In this document: positions 1-5,925 of the stretch, in pieces
Numbering within the stretch: the stretch's first letter is position 1
Layout: every line of letters starts with the position of its first letter
NCBI GenBank assembly: GCA_019509895.1
Contig: JAEKLK010000243.1
Coordinates: 1-12,485, forward strand
Length of the DNA stretch: 12,485 nt
Origin: Betaproteobacteria bacterium
GTDB taxonomy: Bacteria > Pseudomonadota > Gammaproteobacteria > Burkholderiales > SG8-39
Direction of reading: 5' to 3'
Notes under the pieces: generated by a model
What the model was told of the DNA's origin: nothing
The model's input: the letters and a program-made list of their open reading frames with translations, nothing else
Databases searched by the model: none
Program-made: the position numbers and the translations under genes

Positions 1-1
1 G

Positions 2-244
2 CTGATCGTCCTTTTCCACTTCTTTGCGCCACTCGCCATCCTGCTTTCGCGCGACGCGAAGCGCTCTGCGTTCTTCCTCGGCTCGTTCGCCGCGGCGCTC
101 CTGGTGAGGCACGCCCTAGACGTCTACTGGCTGATCGCGCCTTCCGTGCGACCCTCGGGCTTCGCCATCGCCTGGCTCGATCCGGTGGCGCTGGCCGGAC
201 TCGGTGCGCTGTGGTGGCTCGCGTGGAGGCCTGCGCGTGCCTGA
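2..244 (+). CDS. actF: C-terminal part of a probable ActF, alternative complex III quinone-binding membrane subunit
   Basis: An open frame enters from the left edge and ends at TGA 242-244, leaving 80 residues. It shows two hydrophobic stretches (about residues 1-15 and 21-50) separated by the basic segment SRDAKRS, then a last hydrophobic segment ending LWWLAWRPARA. The layout HFFAPLAILLSRDAKR followed by RHALDVYWLIAP resembles the C-terminal helices of ActF, one of the NrfD-like integral subunits of alternative complex III, which oxidises quinol and passes electrons to periplasmic cytochrome c. The downstream order (small membrane protein, sco, coxB, coxA, coxC, coxD) is the usual one after act genes. 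The paralogue ActC is the alternative. The N-terminus lies outside the window, so the identification rests on a short tail plus context. Confidence 0.62.
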   Translation: MIVLFHFFAPLAILLSRDAKRSAFFLGSFAAALLVRHALDVYWLIAPSVRPSGFAIAWLDPVALAGLGALWWLAWRPARA

Positions 245-731
245 GCGTAGCGACATCAGCGCGCGCGGCCTGGGCGTCGGAGCCGCTATCGTCGCCGGCG
301 GGATCGCCGCCGCGCTCGGCGCCGCCGCGCTCGTGACATGGCTCGTAGCGGCGCCGGCCACGGGGCCGAGCGATGGCGAGCCGCCGAAGATCGAAGGCGC
401 TCGCCTCCAGAGCTCGCCGCACGAGGATCTGCAGGCCTTCCTGCGGCAGAAGAACGAGCGGCTCTCGAGTTCCGGACCGCTCGACGGCGAGCACGTTCAC
501 ATCCCGATCGATCAGGCGATGCGCATCCTCGCGAAGGGACGCGATCGGTTAGAACACTCGCGCTCGTGCTGCTGCTCGCCGCGCCGGCGGTCTTCGCAGA
601 CATCGATGTGGCGTTCGCCCCGCATCCCGGCGCGATCGTTCCGGGCGACGCCGCCTTCCGCGAAGGCCGGCTCGGTGACTACTACGGCGGTGCGCCGGTC
701 GTCCTGGTGCTCGGTTACCTCGGCTGCGTGA
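237..731 (+). CDS. Small ACIII/cox-cluster membrane protein whose normal stop seems lost; it runs on into sco
   Basis: A GTG start at 237 overlaps the actF stop by eight bases and has GGAGG at 225-229, seven bases upstream. The product has a short cytoplasmic start, one membrane helix (about residues 10-38), and a periplasmic part with SSPHEDLQAFLRQKNERL and HVHIPIDQAMRILAK. Small proteins with this layout, ending in a motif like IPIDRAMxLLA, are common between act/sco and cox genes; their role is not known to me. Homologues end just after that motif, here at about residue 104 (base 548). As read, the frame continues to 731 with a Ser/Arg/Cys-rich tail overlapping sco out of frame, which looks artificial. 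A G instead of T at 550 would create TGA at 549-551 and restore a 104-residue protein. The first 104 residues are credible; the tail probably is not. Confidence 0.6.
   Translation: MPERSDISARGLGVGAAIVAGGIAAALGAAALVTWLVAAPATGPSDGEPPKIEGARLQSSPHEDLQAFLRQKNERLSSSGPLDGEHVHIPIDQAMRILAKGRDRLEHSRSCCCSPRRRSSQTSMWRSPRIPARSFRATPPSAKAGSVTTTAVRRSSWCSVTSAA
534..539 (+). promoter_or_regulatory. Shine-Dalgarno-like AAGGGA pointing to a lost sco start at 548
   Basis: AAGGGA sits eight bases before GTT at 548-550, in the sco frame. GTT is followed by codons for RTLALVLLLAAPAVFA, a normal signal peptide with a basic N-terminus. A start here needs GTG, and that same single change (T550 to G) would also end the upstream gene. 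The site therefore argues that the intended sco start is 548, not the weaker in-frame GTG at 566. Confidence 0.5.
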
Positions 732-1228
732 ATCTTTGCGGCACAACGCTCAGCGGCGTCGCCGAAGCGCTGCACGAGACAGGACTTACGCCCGAGCGCG
801 ACTACCGCGCGCTCTTTATGAGCGTCGACCCGCGTGATGAGAACGCTCGGCCGGAGCACCGGCAAGGCTGGCATTTCCTGACCGGCGCCGCCGCTGCCTC
901 GAGGGTCGCCGCCGCAGTCGGCTTTCGCTACTACTATGAGAACGACACCGGGCAGTTCGCGCATCCGGCGGGATTCGTCGTGCTGACGCCGCAGGGCAGG
1001 CTCGCGCGTTATTTCGAAGGCGTTCGCTTCGATGCGCGCGAGCTGCGCCAGGCGCTCACCGGCGCCGCCCGCGGCGAAACGCAAAGCGCGTGGCAGCGAC
1101 TGGTGCTCGTGTGCTTCCACGATCCGCTTGCCGGGCGCAACACGCCGGCGGTGATGATGGCCGTGCGCATCACGATGGCGCTGCTGCTCGCGGGGGCGGC
1201 GGTCTTCGCCTGGAGACACTGGCGATGA
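566..1228 (+). CDS. sco1: SCO1/SenC copper chaperone for cytochrome oxidase assembly, with C-terminal membrane anchor
   Basis: SCO proteins are membrane-bound thioredoxin-fold copper chaperones that help load the CuA centre of CoxB. Counting from GTG 566, the copper motif CVNLC is at residues 54-58, the conserved SVDPRD at 86-91, and the third copper ligand is His133 in GQFAHPAG. A hydrophobic C-terminal helix (MMAVRITMALLLAGAAVFAW) anchors it, as in other SCO proteins of ACIII-cox clusters. The stop overlaps the coxB start as ATGA (1225-1228). The start is a problem: 566 is the first standard start codon compatible with the signal peptide but lacks a good ribosome site and trims the basic residues. 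The frame is open back to ATG 338, but that would put about 70 implausible Arg-rich residues ahead of the signal peptide. The intended start is probably 548, damaged by a base change at 550. Confidence 0.85.
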   Translation: MLLLAAPAVFADIDVAFAPHPGAIVPGDAAFREGRLGDYYGGAPVVLVLGYLGCVNLCGTTLSGVAEALHETGLTPERDYRALFMSVDPRDENARPEHRQGWHFLTGAAAASRVAAAVGFRYYYENDTGQFAHPAGFVVLTPQGRLARYFEGVRFDARELRQALTGAARGETQSAWQRLVLVCFHDPLAGRNTPAVMMAVRITMALLLAGAAVFAWRHWR

Positions 1229-2136
1229 GATGGCTGCCGGTCGCCGCCTCCGACACGGCGGCGCGCGTCGATCTGCTCTTCTATTCGATGGTCGTGATCA
1301 CCGGCGTGGTGGCGCTCGGCGTGTTCGTGCTGATGATCTACTTCTGCGTGCACTACCGCGCCGGGTCGGGCGCCGACCGCGCGAATCCGCCACCGCGCAA
1401 GAAATGGCTCGAGCTCGGCTGGACTCTTACGCCGCTCGCCATCTTTATCGGCATCTTCGTCTGGGCAGCGGTGGTGTACGCGTGCTTTTACCGCCGCGGG
1501 GATGATGCCATGACCATCTTCGTCGTCGGCAAGCAGTGGATGTGGAAGGCCGAGCACGCCAACGGCCGGCGCGAGATCGACGAGCTGCACCTGCCGCTCG
1601 GCCAGCCGGTGCGCATCGTGCTCTCCACGGAGGACGTCATCCACAGCTTCTATGTCCCGGCTTTCCGCATCAAGCAGGACGCGGTGCCCGGCCGCTACAC
1701 CTCGATTCGTTTCACGCCGACGCGCGAAGGCGAGTATTGGCTGCATTGCGCCGAGTACTGCGGCACCGATCACGCGCGCATGGGCGGCAAAGTGGTCGTG
1801 ATGGCACCGACGGCGTTCGCGCAGTGGCTCGAGCGCGGCAGCGGGAACGCCTCGCTCGCCGCGCAAGGCTTCGAGCTTTTCCGCCAGCTCGGCTGCAGCG
1901 GCTGCCACGTGAATTCGACGGTGCACGCGCCCGACCTCACCGGCGTCTATGGCCGCACGATCCATCTTTCGGACGGGCGCACGCTGATCGCGGACGAGGC
2001 GTATCTGCGCGACTCGATCCTCCTGCCCAAGCGCGACGTGGTCGCGGGCTACGAGCCGATCATGCCAAGCTTCCAGGGCCAGCTCGACGAAGGCCAGCTC
2101 TACGCGCTCATCACGTACCTGAAGGAGAACCGTTGA
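1225..2136 (+). CDS. coxB: Cytochrome c oxidase subunit II with fused cytochrome c domain (caa3 type)
   Basis: This 303-residue subunit accepts electrons from cytochrome c or ACIII and passes them through CuA to CoxA. There are two membrane helices (about 17-43 and 66-88), then a periplasmic cupredoxin domain. The CuA ligands are visible as His140 and Cys175, Glu177, Cys179, His183 and Met186 within CAEYCGTDHARM. The aromatic electron-entry motif QWMW is at 104-107. A class I cytochrome c domain follows from about residue 211, with heme motif CSGCH (224-228) and a likely axial Met280 in IMPSF. The fused heme c makes this the caa3 type. The start overlaps the sco stop (ATGA) and the stop overlaps the coxA start (TGATG). 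No cleavable signal peptide is obvious, as is usual for caa3 subunits with a short N-terminus. Confidence 0.96.
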   Translation: MRWLPVAASDTAARVDLLFYSMVVITGVVALGVFVLMIYFCVHYRAGSGADRANPPPRKKWLELGWTLTPLAIFIGIFVWAAVVYACFYRRGDDAMTIFVVGKQWMWKAEHANGRREIDELHLPLGQPVRIVLSTEDVIHSFYVPAFRIKQDAVPGRYTSIRFTPTREGEYWLHCAEYCGTDHARMGGKVVVMAPTAFAQWLERGSGNASLAAQGFELFRQLGCSGCHVNSTVHAPDLTGVYGRTIHLSDGRTLIADEAYLRDSILLPKRDVVAGYEPIMPSFQGQLDEGQLYALITYLKENR

Positions 2137-3770
2137 TGGCGACGCCATTCGTGCCGCAGGCGATCGGAATTCGGGCTCCGTCCCCGAATTGGCCAGGGTA
2201 TTTGGGCGAGGGCTACACGCTGCGCTCGTGGCTCGTCACGCACGACCACAAGCGCATCGCCATCCTTTACATGCTGGCGATCACGGCGTTCTTCTTCGTC
2301 GGTGGCGCGGCGGCAACCATGATGCGCCTGGAGCTCGCCACGCCGCAGGCCGATCTCGTCTCGGCCGAAACCTACAACAAGCTCTTCACCATTCACGGCG
2401 TGGTCATGGTGTGGTTCTTCCTAATCCCGTCGATACCGTCGGTGCTCGGCAACTTTCTCGTGCCGCTGATGATCGGCGCGAAGGACATGGCGTTTCCGCG
2501 CCTGAACCTCGCCTCCTGGTACATCTATGTGCTGGGCGGCATCTTCACCGTCGCCGCGCTGATCGCGGGCGGCGTCGATACCGGCTGGACGTTCTACACG
2601 CCCTACTCCACGCGGTTCTCCGACAGCAACGTGATCCTCGTCATCCTCGGCGTGTTCATCGTCGGCTTCTCGTCGATTCTCACCGGCCTCAACATCGTCG
2701 TCACCACGCACAAGCTGCGCGCGCCGGGGCTGACGTGGTTCCGCCTGCCGCTTTTCGTCTGGGCGAATTACGCGACGAGCCTCATCCTGCTGCTCGCGAC
2801 GCCGGTGCTGGCAATGACGCTGACGCTCGTCGGGCTCGAGCGCTTCTTCGGCATCGGCATCTTCGACCCGGCGCTCGGCGGCGACCCGCTCCTCTTCCAG
2901 CACCTCTTCTGGTTCTACTCGCACCCGGCGGTCTACATCATGGTGCTGCCGGCGATGGGCGTGGCGAGCGAGATCATTCCCTGCTTCGCGCGCCGCACGG
3001 TGTTCGGCTACCACTTCATGGCCTATGCCATCTTCGGCATCGCCTCGATCGGCTTCCTCGTCTGGGGCCATCACATGTTCGTCTCCGGCCAGTCGATGTA
3101 CGCGGGCATGGTGTTCTCCATGCTCTCCTTCATGGTGGCCATCCCGTCGGCGATCAAGGTATTCAACTGGACGGCAACGCTCTACAAGGGCTCGATCTAC
3201 TTCTCGGCGCCGATGCTGTATGCGCTCGGCTTCGTCGGCCTCTTCACCATCGGCGGGCTGACCGGCCTTTTCCTCGCCTCGCTCGCGCTCGACGTGCACC
3301 TCACCGACACCTACTTCGTCATCGCGCACTTCCACTACATCATGGTCGGCGGCTCGGTGATGATGTACCTCGGCGCGCTGCACTTCTGGTGGCCGAAGAT
3401 TTCGGGCCGCATGTATCCGGAGATCCTGGCCCGCATCGCCGCGCTCACCATCTTCTTTGGCTTCAACCTGACCTTCTTTCCGCAGTACCTGCTCGGCTGG
3501 CTCGGCATGCCGCGGCGCTACCACGAATACCCGCCGGAGCTACAGGTGCTCAACCTCTTCTCCTCGGCGGGGGCCGCGGTGCTCGCGGTGGGCTACCTGT
3601 TGCCGCTTTTCTATCTCGCCTGGTCGCTCTTCTGGGGCAAACGCGCACCGGCCAACCCCTGGGGTGCGACCGGTCTCGAATGGCAGACCGCCTCGCCGCC
3701 GCCGAAGCACAACTTCGAGCAGGAGCCGGTCGTCACCCAAGGACCCTATGCCTACGACCCAGTTCGATAG
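2136..3770 (+). CDS. coxA: Cytochrome c oxidase subunit I, A2-type heme-copper oxidase
   Basis: This is the catalytic, proton-pumping subunit that reduces oxygen to water at the heme a3-CuB site. The 544 residues give about twelve membrane helices. Metal ligands are present: His87 (FTIHGVV, low-spin heme), His263 with Tyr267 (HPAVY, CuB ligand and cross-linked Tyr), His312 and His313 (WGHHMF, CuB), His398 (heme a3) and His400 (low-spin heme) in VIAHFHYIMVGG. The residue that is Glu in the HPEVY motif of A1 oxidases is Ala265, and Tyr261-Ser262 precede His263. This YSHP signature marks the A2 subfamily known from Thermus and Rhodothermus caa3 enzymes. The start at 2136 forms TGATG with the coxB stop. 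The 3' end overlaps the coxC start by 23 bases. All key residues are intact. Confidence 0.97.
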   Translation: MATPFVPQAIGIRAPSPNWPGYLGEGYTLRSWLVTHDHKRIAILYMLAITAFFFVGGAAATMMRLELATPQADLVSAETYNKLFTIHGVVMVWFFLIPSIPSVLGNFLVPLMIGAKDMAFPRLNLASWYIYVLGGIFTVAALIAGGVDTGWTFYTPYSTRFSDSNVILVILGVFIVGFSSILTGLNIVVTTHKLRAPGLTWFRLPLFVWANYATSLILLLATPVLAMTLTLVGLERFFGIGIFDPALGGDPLLFQHLFWFYSHPAVYIMVLPAMGVASEIIPCFARRTVFGYHFMAYAIFGIASIGFLVWGHHMFVSGQSMYAGMVFSMLSFMVAIPSAIKVFNWTATLYKGSIYFSAPMLYALGFVGLFTIGGLTGLFLASLALDVHLTDTYFVIAHFHYIMVGGSVMMYLGALHFWWPKISGRMYPEILARIAALTIFFGFNLTFFPQYLLGWLGMPRRYHEYPPELQVLNLFSSAGAAVLAVGYLLPLFYLAWSLFWGKRAPANPWGATGLEWQTASPPPKHNFEQEPVVTQGPYAYDPVR

Positions 3771-4322
3771 CACGCTGGAGCGGCGCGAATCGGGGCTGCT
3801 CGGCATGTGGGCATTCATCGCCACCGAGCTGATGTTCTTCGGGCCCCTTTTCTTCGGCTACGTGCACGCGCGGGTCTCGCAGCACGACGCGTTCGCCTCG
3901 GGCAGCCACCACATGCATGTCCGCTCTTGCTGACCAGCAGCTTGACCATGGCGCTCTCGGTGCAGGCGGCGAAGAACACCGAACACGCCTCGCTCAGGCG
4001 CTGGCTCGTCGTCACGGCGCTCCTCGGTGCCGGCTTCCTCGGCGTGAAGGGCATCGAATACGGCATGGAATTCGGCGAGGCGGCGAACGCGCAGGGTGCG
4101 CAGGCCCGCTTTTACTTCCTCTACTTCGCGATGACCGGGCTGCACGCAGTGCACCTGACGATCGGCATCGGCATCGTCGCCTGGCTCTGGCGCCATGCGA
4201 AGCGCTTCGGGGCCGCGTATCATGCGCCGGTCGAGGTAAGCGGCCTCTACTGGCACTTCGTCGACATCGTCTGGGTGTTCCTTTACCCGATGTTCTATCT
4301 CATCGAGCGCTACAGCAAATGA
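3748..4322 (+). pseudogene. coxC: Cytochrome c oxidase subunit III, interrupted by an out-of-frame deletion
   Basis: The reading begins at ATG 3748 inside the coxA end, with AAGGA just upstream. It encodes a proper CoxC N-terminus (GLLGMWAFIATELMFFGPLF, first helix) up to SHHMHV, then meets TGA at 3931-3933. The rest of the protein continues in another frame from about 3921: LLLTSSLTMALSVQAAK, then three further helices, including the conserved GVKGIEYG and YWHFVDIVWVFLYPMFY near the end, stopping at 4320-4322. CoxC proteins have roughly seven to eight residues of the type LLGTxNTA between these two parts. About 22 bases therefore seem to be missing near 3919-3924, which removes the start of helix 2 and shifts the frame. 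An intact product would be near 200 residues with five helices. This may be a true mutation or an assembly error. The stop overlaps coxD as ATGA. Confidence 0.85.
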
Positions 4323-4603
4323 GCTACGTCCTCACCTGGTTCGCGCTGATGGTGCTGCTCGCGCTGACCTTCGGCAGCTCGTACATCCCCATGGGCCCCT
4401 GGAACACCGTGGCCAACATGGCGATCTCCTGCGCCAAGGGGCTCCTCATCGCCCTCTTCTTCATGCATCTGCGCCACGCCGGCGCGCTGCTGCGCATCGC
4501 GGCGCTCACCGGCGTCGTGTGGCTGGCGCTGCTCTTCGGCCTGTCCTTTAGCGATTACGCGACGCGCAGCATCTCGCCCGCGCCGTGCTCGGCGCCGCGA
4601 TGA
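4319..4603 (+). CDS. coxD: Cytochrome c oxidase subunit IV-like small membrane protein
   Basis: This 94-residue protein has three hydrophobic helices (about 3-19, 25-47, 52-71) and the motif AKGLLIALFFMHLRH, characteristic of the prokaryotic COX4 family that accompanies caa3 and bo3 oxidases. It is an accessory subunit with no cofactor and is thought to help assembly or stability. ATG at 4319 overlaps the coxC stop (ATGA), and its own stop overlaps the next ATG in the same way (4600-4603). The C-terminal tail after about residue 75 is polar and not conserved in my recollection of the family. Confidence 0.88.
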   Translation: MSYVLTWFALMVLLALTFGSSYIPMGPWNTVANMAISCAKGLLIALFFMHLRHAGALLRIAALTGVVWLALLFGLSFSDYATRSISPAPCSAPR

Positions 4604-5010
4604 GTCGCGCCCTCGCCATCGTCATCATCGTGGCGCTCGCGCTGCTCGTGCTGTTCGCCGCCATGAACTGGACGGCCCTGACCGCGCCGACCTCGCTCAG
4701 CTTCCTCGGTGCGCGGGCCGAGGCGCCGCTCGGCCTGCTGCTGGTCGCCGTGGCGAGCGCGTTTGCGCTGCTTTCATTCCTCTACGGGGCACTACAGCGC
4801 ACCGCCATGCTGCTCGAGGCGCGCCGGCTCGCGCAGGCGCTGGAGGCGCAGCGCCGGCTTGCGGAGGACGCGGAAGCGTCGCGCCTCAACGAGCTGCGTG
4901 CGGATATGCAGCGCGAGCTGGCCGAGGTGCGAAAGACCATTGAAGAATCGGCGAATGGTCTATTTGCCGCCATCGGCGAGCTGCGCGAGCGGCTGGAACA
5001 GCGGCCCTAG
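4600..5010 (+). CDS. LapA-domain (DUF1049-like) membrane protein with C-terminal coiled coil
   Basis: The 136-residue product has two membrane helices (about 5-22 and 45-64) around a short periplasmic loop with NWTALTAPTSLSFLG, the arrangement of the LapA/DUF1049 domain. A long charged helix follows (RRLAQALEAQRRLAEDAEAS onwards), predicted to form a cytoplasmic coiled coil. In E. coli, LapA works with LapB in controlling lipopolysaccharide synthesis; whether that holds for this distant version is unknown. I chose ATG 4600, which forms ATGA with the coxD stop, rather than GTG 4585 inside coxD. It is the last gene of the respiratory operon. Its TAG stop lies in a CTAG palindrome that also supplies the stop of the convergent DUF3606 gene. 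Confidence 0.75.
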   Translation: MSRALAIVIIVALALLVLFAAMNWTALTAPTSLSFLGARAEAPLGLLLVAVASAFALLSFLYGALQRTAMLLEARRLAQALEAQRRLAEDAEASRLNELRADMQRELAEVRKTIEESANGLFAAIGELRERLEQRP

Positions 5011-5195
5011 CGGCCTTTAACGGGGTTTTCAGCCCGGCGCTTGAGCTCCTGCAGCACGTCCTTCACCATCGTGCCGCCTTTTTGCACCGCCGAGCGCAGC
5101 TCTTCGGGCGTGACATGCAGTCGCTCGGCCCAGCGCACTATGTCCTCCGCTTCGACGCGAGCTTCGGGATCCTCGCGCTCAGCGTGGGGCTGCAT
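5007..5195 (-). CDS. DUF3606 family small protein
   Basis: The 62-residue protein reads EDPEARVEAEDIVRWAERLH then VTPEELRSAVQKGGTMVKDV. That matches the DUF3606 pattern: an acidic D-x-x-R-V/I start, a helix with xxxWxxxxxVxxEEL, then LrxAVxxxGxxVxxV. The function of the family is unknown; the short helical proteins are common in Proteobacteria. ATG at 5195 overlaps the HiPIP stop as TGATG, so it is probably translated by reinitiation after the HiPIP. The TAG stop (5009-5007) shares the CTAG palindrome with the convergent LapA-like gene. Confidence 0.75.
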   Translation of the reverse strand: MQPHAEREDPEARVEAEDIVRWAERLHVTPEELRSAVQKGGTMVKDVLQELKRRAENPVKGR

Positions 5196-5449
5196 CAGCT
5201 TTTCTTCACGTAAGCGACACACCAGCCGCTCGGGCTGATCGACCCGTCGACCACCTTGCAGCCGCCCGGCGCGCCGGGCTTGGGCCCGGCGATGAACTGC
5301 ATGCAGGTGTCGCAGCGCTGACCATTCTTCGGCTGATCCTGGTACTGCATCGCCTGCTTGCTGGCCTTGGCCTGCGCCCGCGCCAGCCACGGCGCGGCGG
5401 CGACTCCGGTAACGAGCGTCTTAAGCACAATGCGGCGGTATGGCTTCAT
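5195..5449 (-). CDS. High-potential iron-sulfur protein (HiPIP) with Tat signal
   Basis: HiPIPs are small periplasmic electron carriers with one [4Fe-4S] cluster. This 84-residue precursor starts with a Tat-type signal (YRRIVLK, then a hydrophobic stretch ending in ARAQA). The four cluster cysteines have family spacing: Cys46, Cys49, Cys64 and Cys77, in CDTC, GGC and SGWC contexts. A strong ribosome site (AAGGAG) lies a few bases before ATG 5449. Next to an ACIII-caa3 operon it could act as an extra soluble electron donor to the oxidase; this is inferred from location, because the genes are on opposite strands. The downstream DUF3606 gene overlaps its stop. Confidence 0.93.
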   Translation of the reverse strand: MKPYRRIVLKTLVTGVAAAPWLARAQAKASKQAMQYQDQPKNGQRCDTCMQFIAGPKPGAPGGCKVVDGSISPSGWCVAYVKKS

Positions 5450-5502
5450 CGCGGTCTCCTTTCGCAGGTTGACCGCGAGGCGCAAGCGCCGTTCCCTTAG
5501 GG

Positions 5503-5862
5503 TCAGCGGGCGCTTGGGACGGTGGTGAACTCGTCGGGCGAGATGCGCCCGTCGCGATTGCGGTCCACCGCGGCCCAGTTGTCCTGCCGGCCACGCGCGC
5601 TCCACAGCTCGTCGCCGGTCAGATAACCGTCGCCGTTGCGATCGAGCTCGCGAAAGAGCCGCCGCGCAGCGGCCGGATCCTCGCGCGCAGGCGCGCTCGC
5701 GCCGACGGCCGCCGAGCTCGCGGGCGCAGCGCGCGCTGAAGAAGTGGCAGCCTCCTGCGGCGCGGCCGACCCGGGGGAAGCCTGCGGTTGGTTGGCGGAT
5801 TGGGCGAACGCCGTCGCGGCGCAGACGGCGACGAGCGCGGCAAGGACGGATTTCATCAGCAT
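5503..5862 (-). CDS. Secreted EF-hand calcium-binding protein
   Basis: The product has a signal peptide (MKSVLAALVAVCAATAFAQ), then a low-complexity Ala/Ser/Pro-rich linker (about 22-62), then two EF-hand loops. These are D74-R-N-G-D-G-Y-L-T-G-D-E85 and D100-R-N-R-D-G-R-I-S-P-D-E111, each with Asp, Asn and Asp at positions 1, 3 and 5 and Glu at 12, so both should bind calcium. Start choice is open: ATG codons at 5868, 5862 and 5856 are in frame, and GGGGA five bases before 5862 favours that one. The frame is open far upstream through the SDR gene, but that is a GC-rich shadow. The gene lies 53 bases ahead of the HiPIP on the same strand and may share its transcript. Partners are unknown. Confidence 0.85.
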   Translation of the reverse strand: MLMKSVLAALVAVCAATAFAQSANQPQASPGSAAPQEAATSSARAAPASSAAVGASAPAREDPAAARRLFRELDRNGDGYLTGDELWSARGRQDNWAAVDRNRDGRISPDEFTTVPSAR

Positions 5863-5925
5863 GATCATCCCCGCATGGGAGCAAAAATTGCACCGCACCG
5901 CGTGATGCTTAAGAGGGATGAGGGC

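Noticed and set aside
338..565. Upstream extension of sco to ATG 338 in the same open frame
   Set aside because: It would place about 70 Arg/Ala-rich residues ahead of a signal peptide and overlap the small membrane gene out of frame. The composition is that of a GC-rich shadow.
1009..2148. Long antisense ORF opposite coxB (379 codons, - strand)
   Set aside because: No recognisable domain, charge-rich shadow composition, complete overlap with an unmistakable coxB.
2421..3524. Long antisense ORF opposite coxA (367 codons, - strand)
   Set aside because: Composition is dominated by Arg, Glu, Asp and His with no hydrophobic core, the mirror image of membrane-protein codons. coxA is fully conserved on the other strand.
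5480..5491. GGCGC-AA-GCGCC inverted repeat between the EF-hand and HiPIP genes as a terminator
   Set aside because: Five-base stem with a two-base loop and no T-run; common by chance at this base composition.
5907..5912. CTTAAG ahead of the SDR gene as another regulator box
   Set aside because: No partner half-site 11 bases away on either side; a single hexamer is not enough.
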